From the NCBI RefSeq assembly GCF_002215035.1, contig NZ_NKFP01000006.1, positions 2,058,530 to 2,122,529 on the forward strand: a DNA stretch of 64,000 nucleotides. The letters run 5' to 3'. The position numbers were made by a program, and so were the translations under genes. Within the stretch, counting starts at the first letter, position 1. The number at the start of each line of letters is the position of its first letter. A model generated the notes under the pieces. It ran no database searches, was not told where the DNA came from, and saw only the letters and a list, made by a program, of their open reading frames with translations. Positions 55,893-64,000 of this stretch are shown here, piece after piece. Origin of the DNA: Leptolyngbya ohadii IS1. GTDB taxonomy: Bacteria; Cyanobacteriota; Cyanobacteriia; Elainellales; Elainellaceae.

Positions 55893-56390
55893 TTAGCCTG
55901 CTAGCTGGTTCATGCGGCGAGCCAGCTGCACATCTTTCATGGTAATGCCGCCTGCGTCGTGGGTGGTGAGGTCAACCGTAACGCGATTGTAGACATTAAA
56001 CCACTCTGGATGATGCCCCATCGACTCGGCAACAAGGGCAACGCTCGACATAAAGCCAAACGCCTCCACGAAGGACGCAAACTGGAACTGGCGATGCAGT
56101 TTTCCCCGTTCGATCTGCCAGCCGGGAAGGTCGTTTAGCAGGGTATCCAGATCGTGGGTAGACAGCAAGGAAGTAGACATAGACTCAGGACTCTCCGGTT
56201 CAGCGAGACGATGCACAGTCGATTTGGTCGATAATAATTCAGGAGTCTGGGCAAGGCTCGATCGCACGCCTAGCGGAGAACCGAAAACCAAACCCACCCC
56301 TAATAGAGCCAATGCTATCGCAAGGACAAAGCGATGCAGTTTCCATTTGAAGGAAATGAGACGATAGAGCGATCGCCACAACTCGTTCAT
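55893..56390 (-). CDS. Pterin-4a-carbinolamine dehydratase-like protein with N-terminal signal
   Basis: The C-terminal 95 residues are a full dehydratase domain (PCD/PhhB). Visible are the [24 protein letters not shown] start and the active-site [19 protein letters not shown], followed by [17 protein letters not shown] enzymes recycle tetrahydrobiopterin, and some act as transcription cofactors. Unusually, the product begins with about 45 residues that look like a signal or membrane anchor ([18 protein letters not shown], then [12 protein letters not shown]). The ATG at 56390 has GAGGA 7 nt upstream, so the long form is the likely product. Confidence 0.88.
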   Translation of the reverse strand: MNELWRSLYRLISFKWKLHRFVLAIALALLGVGLVFGSPLGVRSSLAQTPELLSTKSTVHRLAEPESPESMSTSLLSTHDLDTLLNDLPGWQIERGKLHRQFQFASFVEAFGFMSSVALVAESMGHHPEWFNVYNRVTVDLTTHDAGGITMKDVQLARRMNQLAG

Positions 56391-56478
56391 TAATTTTCCT
56401 CATCAGAAGAACCCTTCGACTTCAAATATCCGCTAGAAGTCAACCCTGCTTAATATCTGGTATCCAGGCTCAAATCTC

Positions 56479-56588
56479 GTGCTCAGGCTCAGCCTGAATA
56501 CTGCTCGGATGCGGCTCTGCCGCTCAACTCATCTAACCTGGAGGCAGAGCCTCCTATTGGCATTCCAACGCAGAGCATTGGAACGAGG
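56479..56588 (-). repeat. Four-hairpin cassette repeat, copy D
   Basis: This is the inverse of the copy at 7511-7625: CAGGCTCAGCCTG, GCGGCTCTGCCGC, GAGGCAGAGCCTC and TTCCAACGCAGAGCATTGGAA in that order on the plus strand. Confidence 0.8.
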
Positions 56589-56640
56589 GTGCACCAGACT
56601 TGTTATCGGTAAGAAGGTATCTGCATCAGTCCGGTTCCCC

Positions 56641-56662
56641 AAAAATCCCCCCTTGAGGGGGG
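56641..56662 (-). terminator. Putative intrinsic terminator of topA
   Basis: On the minus strand, CCCCCCTCAAGGGGGG forms a 6-bp GC stem with a 4-nt loop, followed by ATTTTT. It lies about 60 bp after the topA stop codon, next to further C runs. Confidence 0.6.
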
Positions 56663-56721
56663 CAGGGGGGCAGGGGGATCTTCTGGATCTCTCCCACCCA
56701 CAAACCTCCAGCAAACCCTTC

Positions 56722-59502
56722 CTAAGAAGAAGCCTTCGACTTTGCGCTGGTCTTCGTACTCTTCGCTGCCGACTTCGTAGTTTTCTTAGCAGCAGTTTTC
56801 GTGCTGGTTGTCTTCTTCGTGGTCTTGGCTTTGGTCGTTTTGTTTTCTGCCGTATCGTTTTCCTCTACCGTGCTGTCAGATTTCGCAGCCGTTTTCTTAG
56901 TCGAGGATTTACTGGTCGAAGATTTACTCGTCTTGCTGGTCTTGCTTCCTTTTTTCTTCGTGCCCTCCTTTTCCTTGAGAGCCTGCACCGCCTTGTCGAG
57001 CGTAATTCCTTCCACCGTTTCGCCTTCTGGTAGGGAAGCATTCACCTTGCCGTGCTTCACATAGGGACCATAGGGACCACTGTAGATATTCACAGGTTCA
57101 CCGTCTGCGGGGTGTGCGCCCAGTTCGCGGATTGGCGTGGTCGATTTGCCCCGTCCCCTTCCGGCTTTTGGCTCAGACAGCATTTGCAGGGCGCGATCGA
57201 GGCTAATGGTCAGTACGTCATCATCGCCTTTGATCGAGCGATAGTCCTTGCCTTCCTTGCCCTGGTCATGCACCACGTAGGGACCAAATTTACCCAGGTT
57301 TGCTTGAATCTTGCCGCCCGTTTCCGGGTGAACGCCCAGAGTGCGAGGCAGTGCCAGCAGTCCGACCGCCGTTTCCAGGGTCATGTTCTGCGGATTCATG
57401 CCTTTGGGCAGAGATGCCCGCTTCGGTTTGGGATTGGCTTCGCTTTCGTCGCCCAACTGGACGTAGTGCCCGTAGGGACCAATTCTCATGTAGATCGGCT
57501 CACCCGTTTCCGGATGGAAGCCCACCTTGTCTGGACCTTCGGTTTTTTGGCGCAGCAGGACTTCGACTTGCTCTGGGTCGAGGTCGGCAGGAGTCAGGTC
57601 TAGCGGAATCGAAGCTTTCACGGCTCCCTCTTCGCCATCGACTTCCAGGTATGCCCCGTATTTGCCGATGCGGACTTTTGCCTCCAGTCCTTCTAAATCC
57701 AGGGTGCGAGCCTCAGTCGGATCGATCTGATCTTCTTGCTGCTTCACCTGATTTTCTAAGCCCTGGTCACCCCGGTAGAACTGCTTTAGGTAGGGCAACC
57801 ACTGCGCTTCCCCGGTAGAAATTTCGTCCAGGGTTTGTTCCATTCGCGCCGTAAAGCTGGTGTCCACTAGGTCGGGGAAATGCTTCTCTAGCAGTCCCGT
57901 CACCGCGAAGGCAGTAAACGTGGGAACGAGGGCATTGTTCGACATCTGGGCATAGCCCCGATCGATAATCGTGCCGATAATGCTGGCGTAGGTACTCGGA
58001 CGACCAATTCCCTCACTTTCCAGCGTTTTCACCAGTGAGGCTTCCGTGAATCGTGCGGGGGGCTGGGTTTCGTGCCCGATCGCCTCCAAATCCTGACAGC
58101 CGGGACGATCGCCCACTTGCAACGCAGGCAAGGGGATATCCTGACTTTCGATCGCCGCATCCGGATCGTCCGACCCTTCTACATAGGCGCGGAAGAATCC
58201 GGCAAAATCAATTCGCTTTCCGGTGGCACGGAATCCGGCATCTCCCACCTGAAGTTGGACGGTGATGTTGCGCTGACGCACTTCTGCCATCTGGGTGGCG
58301 ACGGTGCGCTTCCAGATCAGGTCATAAAGCTGAAACTCACGTCCAGACAGTCCGGTTTCCTGGGGTGTGCGAAAGCTGCTGCCTGCGGGACGGATTGCTT
58401 CGTGTGCCTCCTGTGCGCCCTTGCTCTTGGTGGAATAGCGGCGCGGCTCTGGACTCAGATATTCCTTGCCGTACATCTGCTCCACACAAGCTCTAGCAGC
58501 AACGATCGCCTGCTGAGACAGGTTCACGGAGTCCGTTCGCATGTATGTGATGTAACCCTGCTCGTAGAGGCTCTGAGCCACACGCATCGTATCGCGGGCG
58601 GACAGCTTCAGCTTGCGGTTCGATTCCTGTTGCAGCGTGGAAGTGGTGAAGGGCGGCGAGGGTTTCCGCGTAGAGGCGCGTTCCTCCAGGTTGGTGACTT
58701 CCCACTGCTGGGACTGAATGCGATCGACCAGCGATCGGGCTTCGGCTTCTTCTAGCAGGAGAACATTGCGTCCGGCGAAGACTTGTCCGGTGTTTTCGTC
58801 AAAGTCGCTGCCGTTGGCAACCCTGGTGCCGCGCAGGTTGACCAGTCTTGCCTCAAAGGGGGTATCGTCCTTGCTGAGGATGGCTTTCAAGTCCCAGTAG
58901 GAGCCTTTGCGGAAAGCGCGACGCTGCCGTTCCCGGCTCACCAGCAGTCTGACCGCCACGGACTGAACCCGACCCGCAGACAAGCCCCAGGCAATTTTCT
59001 TCCAGAGCAGGGGAGACAGAGTATATCCCACGAGGCGATCGAGGATGCGGCGGGTTTCCTGGGCGCGAACCAACTGCTCGTCTACATCGCGGCAGTTTTG
59101 CAGAGCTTCCTGGATCGCCTCTTCGGTGATTTCGTGGAACACCATTCGCTTGATCGGCACCTTCGGCTGAAGCACCTGGAGCAAGTGCCAGCTAATGCTT
59201 TCGCCCTCCCGGTCTTCGTCCGTTGCCAGTACCAGTTCGTCGGCGTTTTTCAGAGCATCCTTGAGTGCCTTGACGACCTTCTTTTTGTCCTGCGGAATCA
59301 CGTAGAGCGGCTCGAAATTTGCGTCTACGTTCACGCCAATTTTTGCCCACTCTTCCGACTTGACCGATTCAGGAATCTCTTTGGCGGTTTGTGGCAAATC
59401 GCGAACGTGCCCCATCGACGCTTCGACCTGATAGCCGCGCGGCAGATAGTTACGGATCGTCTTTGCTTTGGTAGGAGATTCAACAATAACCAGAGTTGAC
59501 AT
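56722..59502 (-). CDS. topA: DNA topoisomerase I
   Basis: This type IA topoisomerase relaxes negative supercoils. The 926-residue protein has the Toprim motifs [14 protein letters not shown] and [17 protein letters not shown], and the catalytic tyrosine in [14 protein letters not shown]. In place of zinc ribbons, the C-terminal region has four short repeats ending in Tyr-Gly/Phe-Gly-x-Tyr: [27 protein letters not shown] and [11 protein letters not shown] lysine/threonine-rich tail of about 90 residues follows ([20 protein letters not shown] region), like that of other cyanobacterial and actinobacterial enzymes. Confidence 0.97.
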   Translation of the reverse strand: MSTLVIVESPTKAKTIRNYLPRGYQVEASMGHVRDLPQTAKEIPESVKSEEWAKIGVNVDANFEPLYVIPQDKKKVVKALKDALKNADELVLATDEDREGESISWHLLQVLQPKVPIKRMVFHEITEEAIQEALQNCRDVDEQLVRAQETRRILDRLVGYTLSPLLWKKIAWGLSAGRVQSVAVRLLVSRERQRRAFRKGSYWDLKAILSKDDTPFEARLVNLRGTRVANGSDFDENTGQVFAGRNVLLLEEAEARSLVDRIQSQQWEVTNLEERASTRKPSPPFTTSTLQQESNRKLKLSARDTMRVAQSLYEQGYITYMRTDSVNLSQQAIVAARACVEQMYGKEYLSPEPRRYSTKSKGAQEAHEAIRPAGSSFRTPQETGLSGREFQLYDLIWKRTVATQMAEVRQRNITVQLQVGDAGFRATGKRIDFAGFFRAYVEGSDDPDAAIESQDIPLPALQVGDRPGCQDLEAIGHETQPPARFTEASLVKTLESEGIGRPSTYASIIGTIIDRGYAQMSNNALVPTFTAFAVTGLLEKHFPDLVDTSFTARMEQTLDEISTGEAQWLPYLKQFYRGDQGLENQVKQQEDQIDPTEARTLDLEGLEAKVRIGKYGAYLEVDGEEGAVKASIPLDLTPADLDPEQVEVLLRQKTEGPDKVGFHPETGEPIYMRIGPYGHYVQLGDESEANPKPKRASLPKGMNPQNMTLETAVGLLALPRTLGVHPETGGKIQANLGKFGPYVVHDQGKEGKDYRSIKGDDDVLTISLDRALQMLSEPKAGRGRGKSTTPIRELGAHPADGEPVNIYSGPYGPYVKHGKVNASLPEGETVEGITLDKAVQALKEKEGTKKKGSKTSKTSKSSTSKSSTKKTAAKSDSTVEENDTAENKTTKAKTTKKTTSTKTAAKKTTKSAAKSTKTSAKSKASS

Positions 59503-59907
59503 GGCAAGAATTGCTCTTCCAGGGGTTATGGCAGGTGAGGCTGTGGCAGATGAAGGACGGCAGCAAACCCAGCCGGGATTCTAAAATAACGCTCTTCTGG
59601 GAGGACTGCCAACGGTGAACTATGGACAGTTTACGGACAGGCTGCGGGCGGTTTGCCGAAGCTTCCTCGCTTCTATGCCGAGTTTTTACCTGTTTCCAAT
59701 AGTGCATCATCCTAACAACATCTTGGAAGGATTCGCCCTATCCTTATCATTAATATCAGTAGAACCATTGGTTGATCCTACCGATTTCCCCATCATGACA
59801 TCGGAAACGGTTAACCTCCACACGATATGATTCACTATGAAGGATCGTTTAAGATTCTCGGACTCATCCATCCTTCTTGTTGATTCTCCGCAAACCGCCA
59901 GAATCCT
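59503..59907. other. Spacer between topA and ndhB
   Basis: 405 bp between divergent genes, expected to carry both promoters. Short open frames here have no features. No NtcA box, hairpin repeat or known riboswitch was recognised. Confidence 0.45.
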
Positions 59908-61512
59908 ATGGACTTTGCCAATCTCGCTTCCCAGCTTAACGCTGGCACTATTCTTCCAGAAGGAATCGTGATTACCACCCTGATGATCGTCCTGCTGGGC
60001 GATATCATTGGCGGACGATCGGCGACTCGCTGGACTCCTTACTTTGCGATCGGTGGACTGCTCTCCGCTGTCGCCTCCCTGTTTTACCAGTGGGATATCG
60101 CTAACCCGATCGCCTTTCTGGGATCGTTTAATGCCGATGCCCTCAGTATTGTGTTTCGGGGAATTATTGCCCTCTCCGCTGCGGTAACGATTTTGATTAC
60201 CGTTCGCTACATCGAGCAGTCGGGCACACCCCTGGGCGAATTTTTGGTGATTTTGCTGACCGCTGTGACGGGCGGAATGCTGCTCTCCGGTGCGGATGAG
60301 CTAATCATGATCTACGTCGCTCTGGAAACCCTCAGTATCTCTTCCTACCTGCTGACGGGCTACATGAAGCGCGACCCGCGATCGAACGAGGCAGCCCTCA
60401 AGTATCTCTTAATCGGTGCGGCAAGCTCCGCGATCTTCCTGTACGGCGTATCCCTGCTGTATGGCCTCTCTGGCGGTCAAACCCGTCTGACAGCAATTAC
60501 GGCAAACGTGGTCGGCGGTCAGCAGTCCCTCGGCATTGTGATTGCTCTGGTGTTTGTGATCGCTGGAATTGCCTTCAAGATCGCGGCTGTGCCTTTCCAC
60601 CAGTGGACACCTGACGTTTACGAAGGTTCTCCTACTCCCGTCGTCGCGTTCCTGTCCGTCGGTTCTAAGGCGGCTGGCTTTGCCCTAGCAATTCGCCTCT
60701 TGGTGACGGCTTTCCCGGCAGTGTCGGAGCAGTGGCATTTTGTGATGGCGGCGCTGGCGATCCTGAGCATGGTGCTGGGGAACGTGGTGGCTCTCGCTCA
60801 GTCGAGCATGAAGCGGATGCTGGCATATTCCTCGATCGCCCAGGCAGGTTTTGTCATGATCGGTCTGATCATCGGCACGGATGCGGGCTACTCCAGCATG
60901 GTCTTCTACCTGATGGTCTACCTGTTCATGAACCTGGGCGGTTTCGCCTGCGTGATTCTCTTCACCCTCCGAACGGGCACGGACGAAATCAGCGAGTACA
61001 GCGGTCTGTACCAGAAAGACCCCCTGCTTACCCTCTGCCTGAGCCTCTGTCTGCTGTCGCTGGGCGGCATTCCTCCTCTGGCGGGCTTCTTTGGGAAGGT
61101 TTACTTGTTTTGGGCAGGTTGGCAGGCGGGCGCGTACACCCTGGTTCTCATCGGTCTGCTGACCAGCGTGATCTCCATCTACTACTACATCCGTGTGGTG
61201 AAGATGATGGTAGTGAAGGAGCCGGAGGAAATGTCCGATGCGGTGAAGAACTACCCCGAAATCCGCTGGAATCTGCCGGGAATGCGTCCGCTCCAGGTCG
61301 GTCTGATTGTCTGTCTGGTGTTCACGGCGATCGGCGGTATTCTCTCAAATCCGCTGTTCAACCTGGCAGATAGTTCCGTTACGCGGACTCCCATGCTGCG
61401 TCCTGCCGGGGCGGCACTGCAACAGGCGGAAGCTGAAAATAAGGCGAGAGTTCAGGACATCGCTGAGGCGCTCATTGCACCCCAGGTTAAGCCGGAAGTA
61501 GAGCAGCTTTAG
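59908..61512 (+). CDS. ndhB: NAD(P)H-quinone oxidoreductase subunit 2 (NdhB)
   Basis: This is the antiporter-like membrane subunit of the photosynthetic NDH-1 complex, used in cyclic electron flow, respiration and CO2 uptake. The 534-residue protein has about fourteen hydrophobic helices. It carries [40 protein letters not shown] with the conserved lysine and histidine, and the helix-break region of TM12 onward. The C-terminal tail ([17 protein letters not shown]) is a soluble helix. It is transcribed alone, divergent from topA. Confidence 0.97.
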   Translation: MDFANLASQLNAGTILPEGIVITTLMIVLLGDIIGGRSATRWTPYFAIGGLLSAVASLFYQWDIANPIAFLGSFNADALSIVFRGIIALSAAVTILITVRYIEQSGTPLGEFLVILLTAVTGGMLLSGADELIMIYVALETLSISSYLLTGYMKRDPRSNEAALKYLLIGAASSAIFLYGVSLLYGLSGGQTRLTAITANVVGGQQSLGIVIALVFVIAGIAFKIAAVPFHQWTPDVYEGSPTPVVAFLSVGSKAAGFALAIRLLVTAFPAVSEQWHFVMAALAILSMVLGNVVALAQSSMKRMLAYSSIAQAGFVMIGLIIGTDAGYSSMVFYLMVYLFMNLGGFACVILFTLRTGTDEISEYSGLYQKDPLLTLCLSLCLLSLGGIPPLAGFFGKVYLFWAGWQAGAYTLVLIGLLTSVISIYYYIRVVKMMVVKEPEEMSDAVKNYPEIRWNLPGMRPLQVGLIVCLVFTAIGGILSNPLFNLADSSVTRTPMLRPAGAALQQAEAENKARVQDIAEALIAPQVKPEVEQL

Positions 61513-61558
61513 TTCTCGCTTCGACCTCTTGCTTCAACCTCAGTTCAAAAAATCCATC

Positions 61559-61603
61559 GCCCGTAATCGGAGTGAAGTGCCAAAACACCGCTCGGTTACG
61601 GGC
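61559..61603. repeat. Long hairpin between ndhB and the epimerase-like gene
   Basis: GCCCGTAATCGGAGTG pairs with CACCGCTCGGTTACGGGC (minor mismatches) around a loop of about 11 nt. It lies about 50 bp after the ndhB stop and before the next start. No T run follows, so it may be a regulatory or RNA-processing stem rather than a terminator. Confidence 0.6.
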
Positions 61604-61681
61604 TTATCTGTCTCTGGCGGGAGTGACAGCAGCCTGGAAACAGCGGTATTTGTGGATTAGTTGTGCAAAGGAGAAAATCAA

Positions 61682-62662
61682 GTGGTCGCGATCGATCCGT
61701 CCAAATCCCCAACCCTTTCCACTCAAGCTTTGGTTCTGGAGAACGCTGAACTCAAGCTGGAGATCAGACCTGATTTAGGTGGACGTATTGATCAGCTTCA
61801 GGATCTTCAGACCGGGAAGAAATGGCTCTGGCATCCCGAAAGCTATAACCCCGATAAGCCGCGATCGCTCGAAGTGGGAGCCTCCTTTGACGAACACTGG
61901 ACGGGCGGCTGGGATGAGGTGTTTCCCAACGATGCAGGCGGCGAATTTCAGGGACGGAATCTGGTCGATCACGGCGAACTGTGGTCGCAGTCCTGGGAAG
62001 TCACAGAGTCCACGAAGCTGGGTGTGACAATGCGCTACGTCTGCCAGACCGTCCCTGTGACCGTCATCAAGAATATTCGCATCAGTGCCTCGAAGCCCAA
62101 GGCGGCGATCGTCTACACGCTACAAAATCAGTCCGACGAGCCGATTCCCTTTTTGCTCAAGCATCATGCGGCGATCGCGATCGAGCCGGGGGACGAAATG
62201 GTCTTGCCCGACTGCATGATTGAACCCGTGACGCTGGACTTCAGCCGGATCATCGGCAAACAGCAGCAGACCCGCTTCCCCAAGGCACTGACCGCCGAGG
62301 GCACGGAAATCAACATCAAGCAGATGCCGCCCCGCTCCTCCCAGCTTCAGGAATTCTTCTACAGTTCCCAACTGGCGGCAGGACATTGTGGCATCCGCAG
62401 CATGAAATCTAAGTCTGCCCTGATTATGCGCTTCGACACGGCAGAATTCCCCTACGTCTGGATGTTCCAGAGCTACGGCGGCTGGCGCGATCATTACGTG
62501 GTCGTAGTTGAACCCTGTACTACCATGCCCTACGACCTCAACGTTGCCTGCGAAAACGGAACTGTTGCTTACCTGCAACCTCAAGAGACTCAGACACGAT
62601 CGCTCATGATTACTCTGCAAAGAAGTGAATCCTTACGAGCAGCACAAGGAGATCGTTCATAA
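61682..62662 (+). CDS. Aldose 1-epimerase/galactose mutarotase-like protein
   Basis: The 326-residue protein has the beta-rich mutarotase fold pattern: LKLEIRPDLGGRIDQLQDLQ, HWTGGWDEVFPND, LLKHHAAIAIEPGDEMVLPD, and a C-terminal YVVVVEPCTTMPYDLN. The catalytic His/Glu of true mutarotases are not placed with certainty, so it may act on another sugar or be a binding protein. The GTG at 61682 is chosen because AAAGGAG stands 8 nt upstream; the in-frame TTG at 61661 lies before that site. Confidence 0.85.
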   Translation: MVAIDPSKSPTLSTQALVLENAELKLEIRPDLGGRIDQLQDLQTGKKWLWHPESYNPDKPRSLEVGASFDEHWTGGWDEVFPNDAGGEFQGRNLVDHGELWSQSWEVTESTKLGVTMRYVCQTVPVTVIKNIRISASKPKAAIVYTLQNQSDEPIPFLLKHHAAIAIEPGDEMVLPDCMIEPVTLDFSRIIGKQQQTRFPKALTAEGTEINIKQMPPRSSQLQEFFYSSQLAAGHCGIRSMKSKSALIMRFDTAEFPYVWMFQSYGGWRDHYVVVVEPCTTMPYDLNVACENGTVAYLQPQETQTRSLMITLQRSESLRAAQGDRS

Positions 62663-62669
62663 TAATCCT

Positions 62670-63038
62670 TCAGCTATCTTGAGATGGAAGTTTGTTTACT
62701 TCAACCTCTTCGCAAAGGATTTGAATTTCAAAATTGCCGTACAAATCAATAATGTGCAGCGGGGGAAGTGTATCAGGATCGCCAGTAAGGAATGAACAGT
62801 TTCTCAGTTCATGAGCTGTTGGTCTTCGATATTCATGAGTAATCGCAATTAGCTCTATCCAGCCTTCATCGGATTCTGGGGCGTTCCTTGAAAATTTGAA
62901 GCCAAGCACTTTCTTTAGGAGAACTACCAATTGGTGTTCAAGATTAGTGATTCTAATTTGGAAATAAGCTCCGCTGTTCTCAAAGCTCAGTGAGTCAGCA
63001 TAAGTCAGAGGCAATTGTGTCAGAAGAGGTATGTTCAT
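62670..63038 (-). CDS. Hypothetical protein, 122 aa
   Basis: The family is not recognised. The product is beta-rich with short hydrophobic strands (LSFENSGAYFQIRITNLEHQ, then WIELIAITHEYRRPTAHELR) and an acidic end (ILCEEVEVNKLPSQDS). It has no signal or membrane segment. The DNA is more AT-rich than the neighbours, which hints at acquisition. It lies 21 bp downstream of ribE on the same strand and may be read through from it. Confidence 0.6.
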   Translation of the reverse strand: MNIPLLTQLPLTYADSLSFENSGAYFQIRITNLEHQLVVLLKKVLGFKFSRNAPESDEGWIELIAITHEYRRPTAHELRNCSFLTGDPDTLPPLHIIDLYGNFEIQILCEEVEVNKLPSQDS

Positions 63039-63059
63039 AAGCCGGAGTCTGTCACTCCC

Positions 63060-63785
63060 CTACAGATATCCATGCTCCGCCAGAAATCCCGGACTAACTC
63101 CCTCCATGCTAGATCGCCCCATCATTTCCTGAGGAACCGATCGCTCAGAATCGTCCTTGCCTGCCCTCAAAAACTTCTCGACGTATTTGCCTAAGACATC
63201 CCCTTCCAGATTCACCGGATCGCCGGGTTCGAGTAGCCGCAGATTGGTTTCGGCGTAGGTTACAGGAATCACTGCCACTTTAAACCAGGAGCCGATCGCG
63301 TCACAGTCTGCCACCGTCAGGCTCACCCCATTCACGGCAATACTGCCCTTGGGAACAATATAGCGGCTCACCCGTCCATCTGCGCGAAAGCTCATTTCCC
63401 AGGCGTTCTCGGTGCGAACGGCGCTATCCAGGTAGCCCAGACCGTCAATATGTCCGGTGACGAAGTGTCCGCCCAGCTTACTGCCCACCCGCAGCGAAGG
63501 TTCCAGATTCACCAGCATTTCGCCTGATGTTTTGCCTAGCGTGGTACGACCCAGGGTTTCGGGGGAGACGGCAGCGGTAAAGCCGTTGGGCAGCAGGTGC
63601 ATCACGGTGAGACAAACGCCATCCACGGCAACGCTATCGCCTAACTCCAGGTCGGTCAGAATTGCTTCTGCTCCAGCACGGTTGGCTTCGCTAGTTCCCC
63701 CTGCGGGGTAATCGCAGGTAATCTGCATCAGGTCAGTTCCCAGGGGGCGCAGTCTGCCGATCGATCGAACGAGTCCAGTAAACAC
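63060..63785 (-). CDS. ribE: Riboflavin synthase, alpha subunit
   Basis: The enzyme makes riboflavin from two molecules of 6,7-dimethyl-8-ribityllumazine. The 241-residue protein has the two tandem lumazine-binding domains: MFTGLVRSIGRL, VDGVCLTVMHLLPNGFTAAV and, in the second half, GHIDGLGYLDSAV and SIAVNGVSLTVADCDAIGSW. The C-terminal 30 residues (RAGKDDSERSVPQEMMGRSS) extend beyond the usual end and may be specific to this lineage. The start is a GTG preceded by AAGGCGG. The 215 bp beyond 63785 to the window end show no gene. Confidence 0.95.
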   Translation of the reverse strand: MFTGLVRSIGRLRPLGTDLMQITCDYPAGGTSEANRAGAEAILTDLELGDSVAVDGVCLTVMHLLPNGFTAAVSPETLGRTTLGKTSGEMLVNLEPSLRVGSKLGGHFVTGHIDGLGYLDSAVRTENAWEMSFRADGRVSRYIVPKGSIAVNGVSLTVADCDAIGSWFKVAVIPVTYAETNLRLLEPGDPVNLEGDVLGKYVEKFLRAGKDDSERSVPQEMMGRSSMEGVSPGFLAEHGYL

Positions 63786-64000
63786 AGGTTTTCCGCCTTG
63801 TAGTGCTTTCTTCAGATGGGGTTTTGTGACTCTGCTATGTTAACAAACGGGCTATGTTAAGAATTCACTACTTTTCGGGCGATCGACTTTTCGCGCCATC
63901 CTTTACAGGGCTTAACTTTCAGCAGTAAACGATAAAAATTCCCGATGCAAAACGCTACGATTGATTGCATCTTGTTGCAAGAGAGTCCTATTAAGCATCC

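Larger units (their letters stand above)
56391..56721. other. Spacer between the dehydratase gene and topA
   Basis: 331 bp without a gene. It holds the four-hairpin cassette copy D (56479-56588) and the hairpin that probably terminates topA (56641-56662). Nothing else was seen. Confidence 0.7.

Overview
The window reads as a stretch of cyanobacterial chromosome. Supporting signs are the very frequent HIP1-type octamer GCGATCGC and its core CGATCG, an Hlip photoprotection protein, NDH-1 subunit NdhB, a ValRS carrying a membrane CAAD insertion, an NblR-like regulator, NtcA boxes, a DUF2949 protein and a small PirA-like protein. Codon use and gene set fit a filamentous, Leptolyngbya-like lineage, but the genus cannot be fixed from sequence alone. 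No rRNA, tRNA, CRISPR array, prophage or intact transposase was seen.

Layout. 1-7.7 kb: UDP-sugar genes (uxs end, ugd), endonuclease V, hli, a pirA-like gene with an NtcA box, murD, and an ammonium transporter with its own NtcA promoter. 7.7-20.5 kb: housekeeping and small conserved genes (aspS, dapB, cysC, cutA, a class 3 lipase, an SRAP/HMCES protein, an SH3 lipoprotein, an RmlD-like reductase, a pseudo-phosphatase). 20.6-23.9 kb: a phosphorelay cluster (CheY-like protein, hybrid kinase, OmpR-type regulator) whose kinase is out of frame at short tandem repeats. 23.9-36.6 kb: pgm, valS, several conserved unknowns, a DUF192 lipoprotein, a solute-binding protein, nblR-nadK and a DUF2993 protein. 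36.6-43.6 kb: an SDR, a GH38 alpha-mannosidase, a DUF167 protein and a Rieske oxygenase. 43.6-48.1 kb: a small accessory patch (GST, nucleotidyltransferase, NERD protein, orphan HicB, unknown membrane protein, GIY-YIG). 48.1-64 kb: clpC, rimI, lysA-cdaA-uppS, a glutamine amidotransferase, an apparently exported pterin dehydratase, topA, ndhB, an aldose-epimerase-like protein and ribE.

Three families of short dispersed palindromic elements run through the window. One is a MITE-like element (2 copies). One is a four-hairpin cassette (2 copies). One is a GC-rich palindrome (4 copies), three of which lie inside protein genes and are translated in frame. Heptanucleotide-type repeats (STRR) sit at the stop codon of one gene and inside the histidine kinase gene.

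Two signals deserve most attention. The first is the in-frame palindromic insertions in rimI and the mannosidase. The second is the repeat-associated frameshift in the histidine kinase, which could be a pseudogene or a switchable gene. PirA and Amt, each behind a GTA-N8-TAC box, form a nitrogen-control pair.
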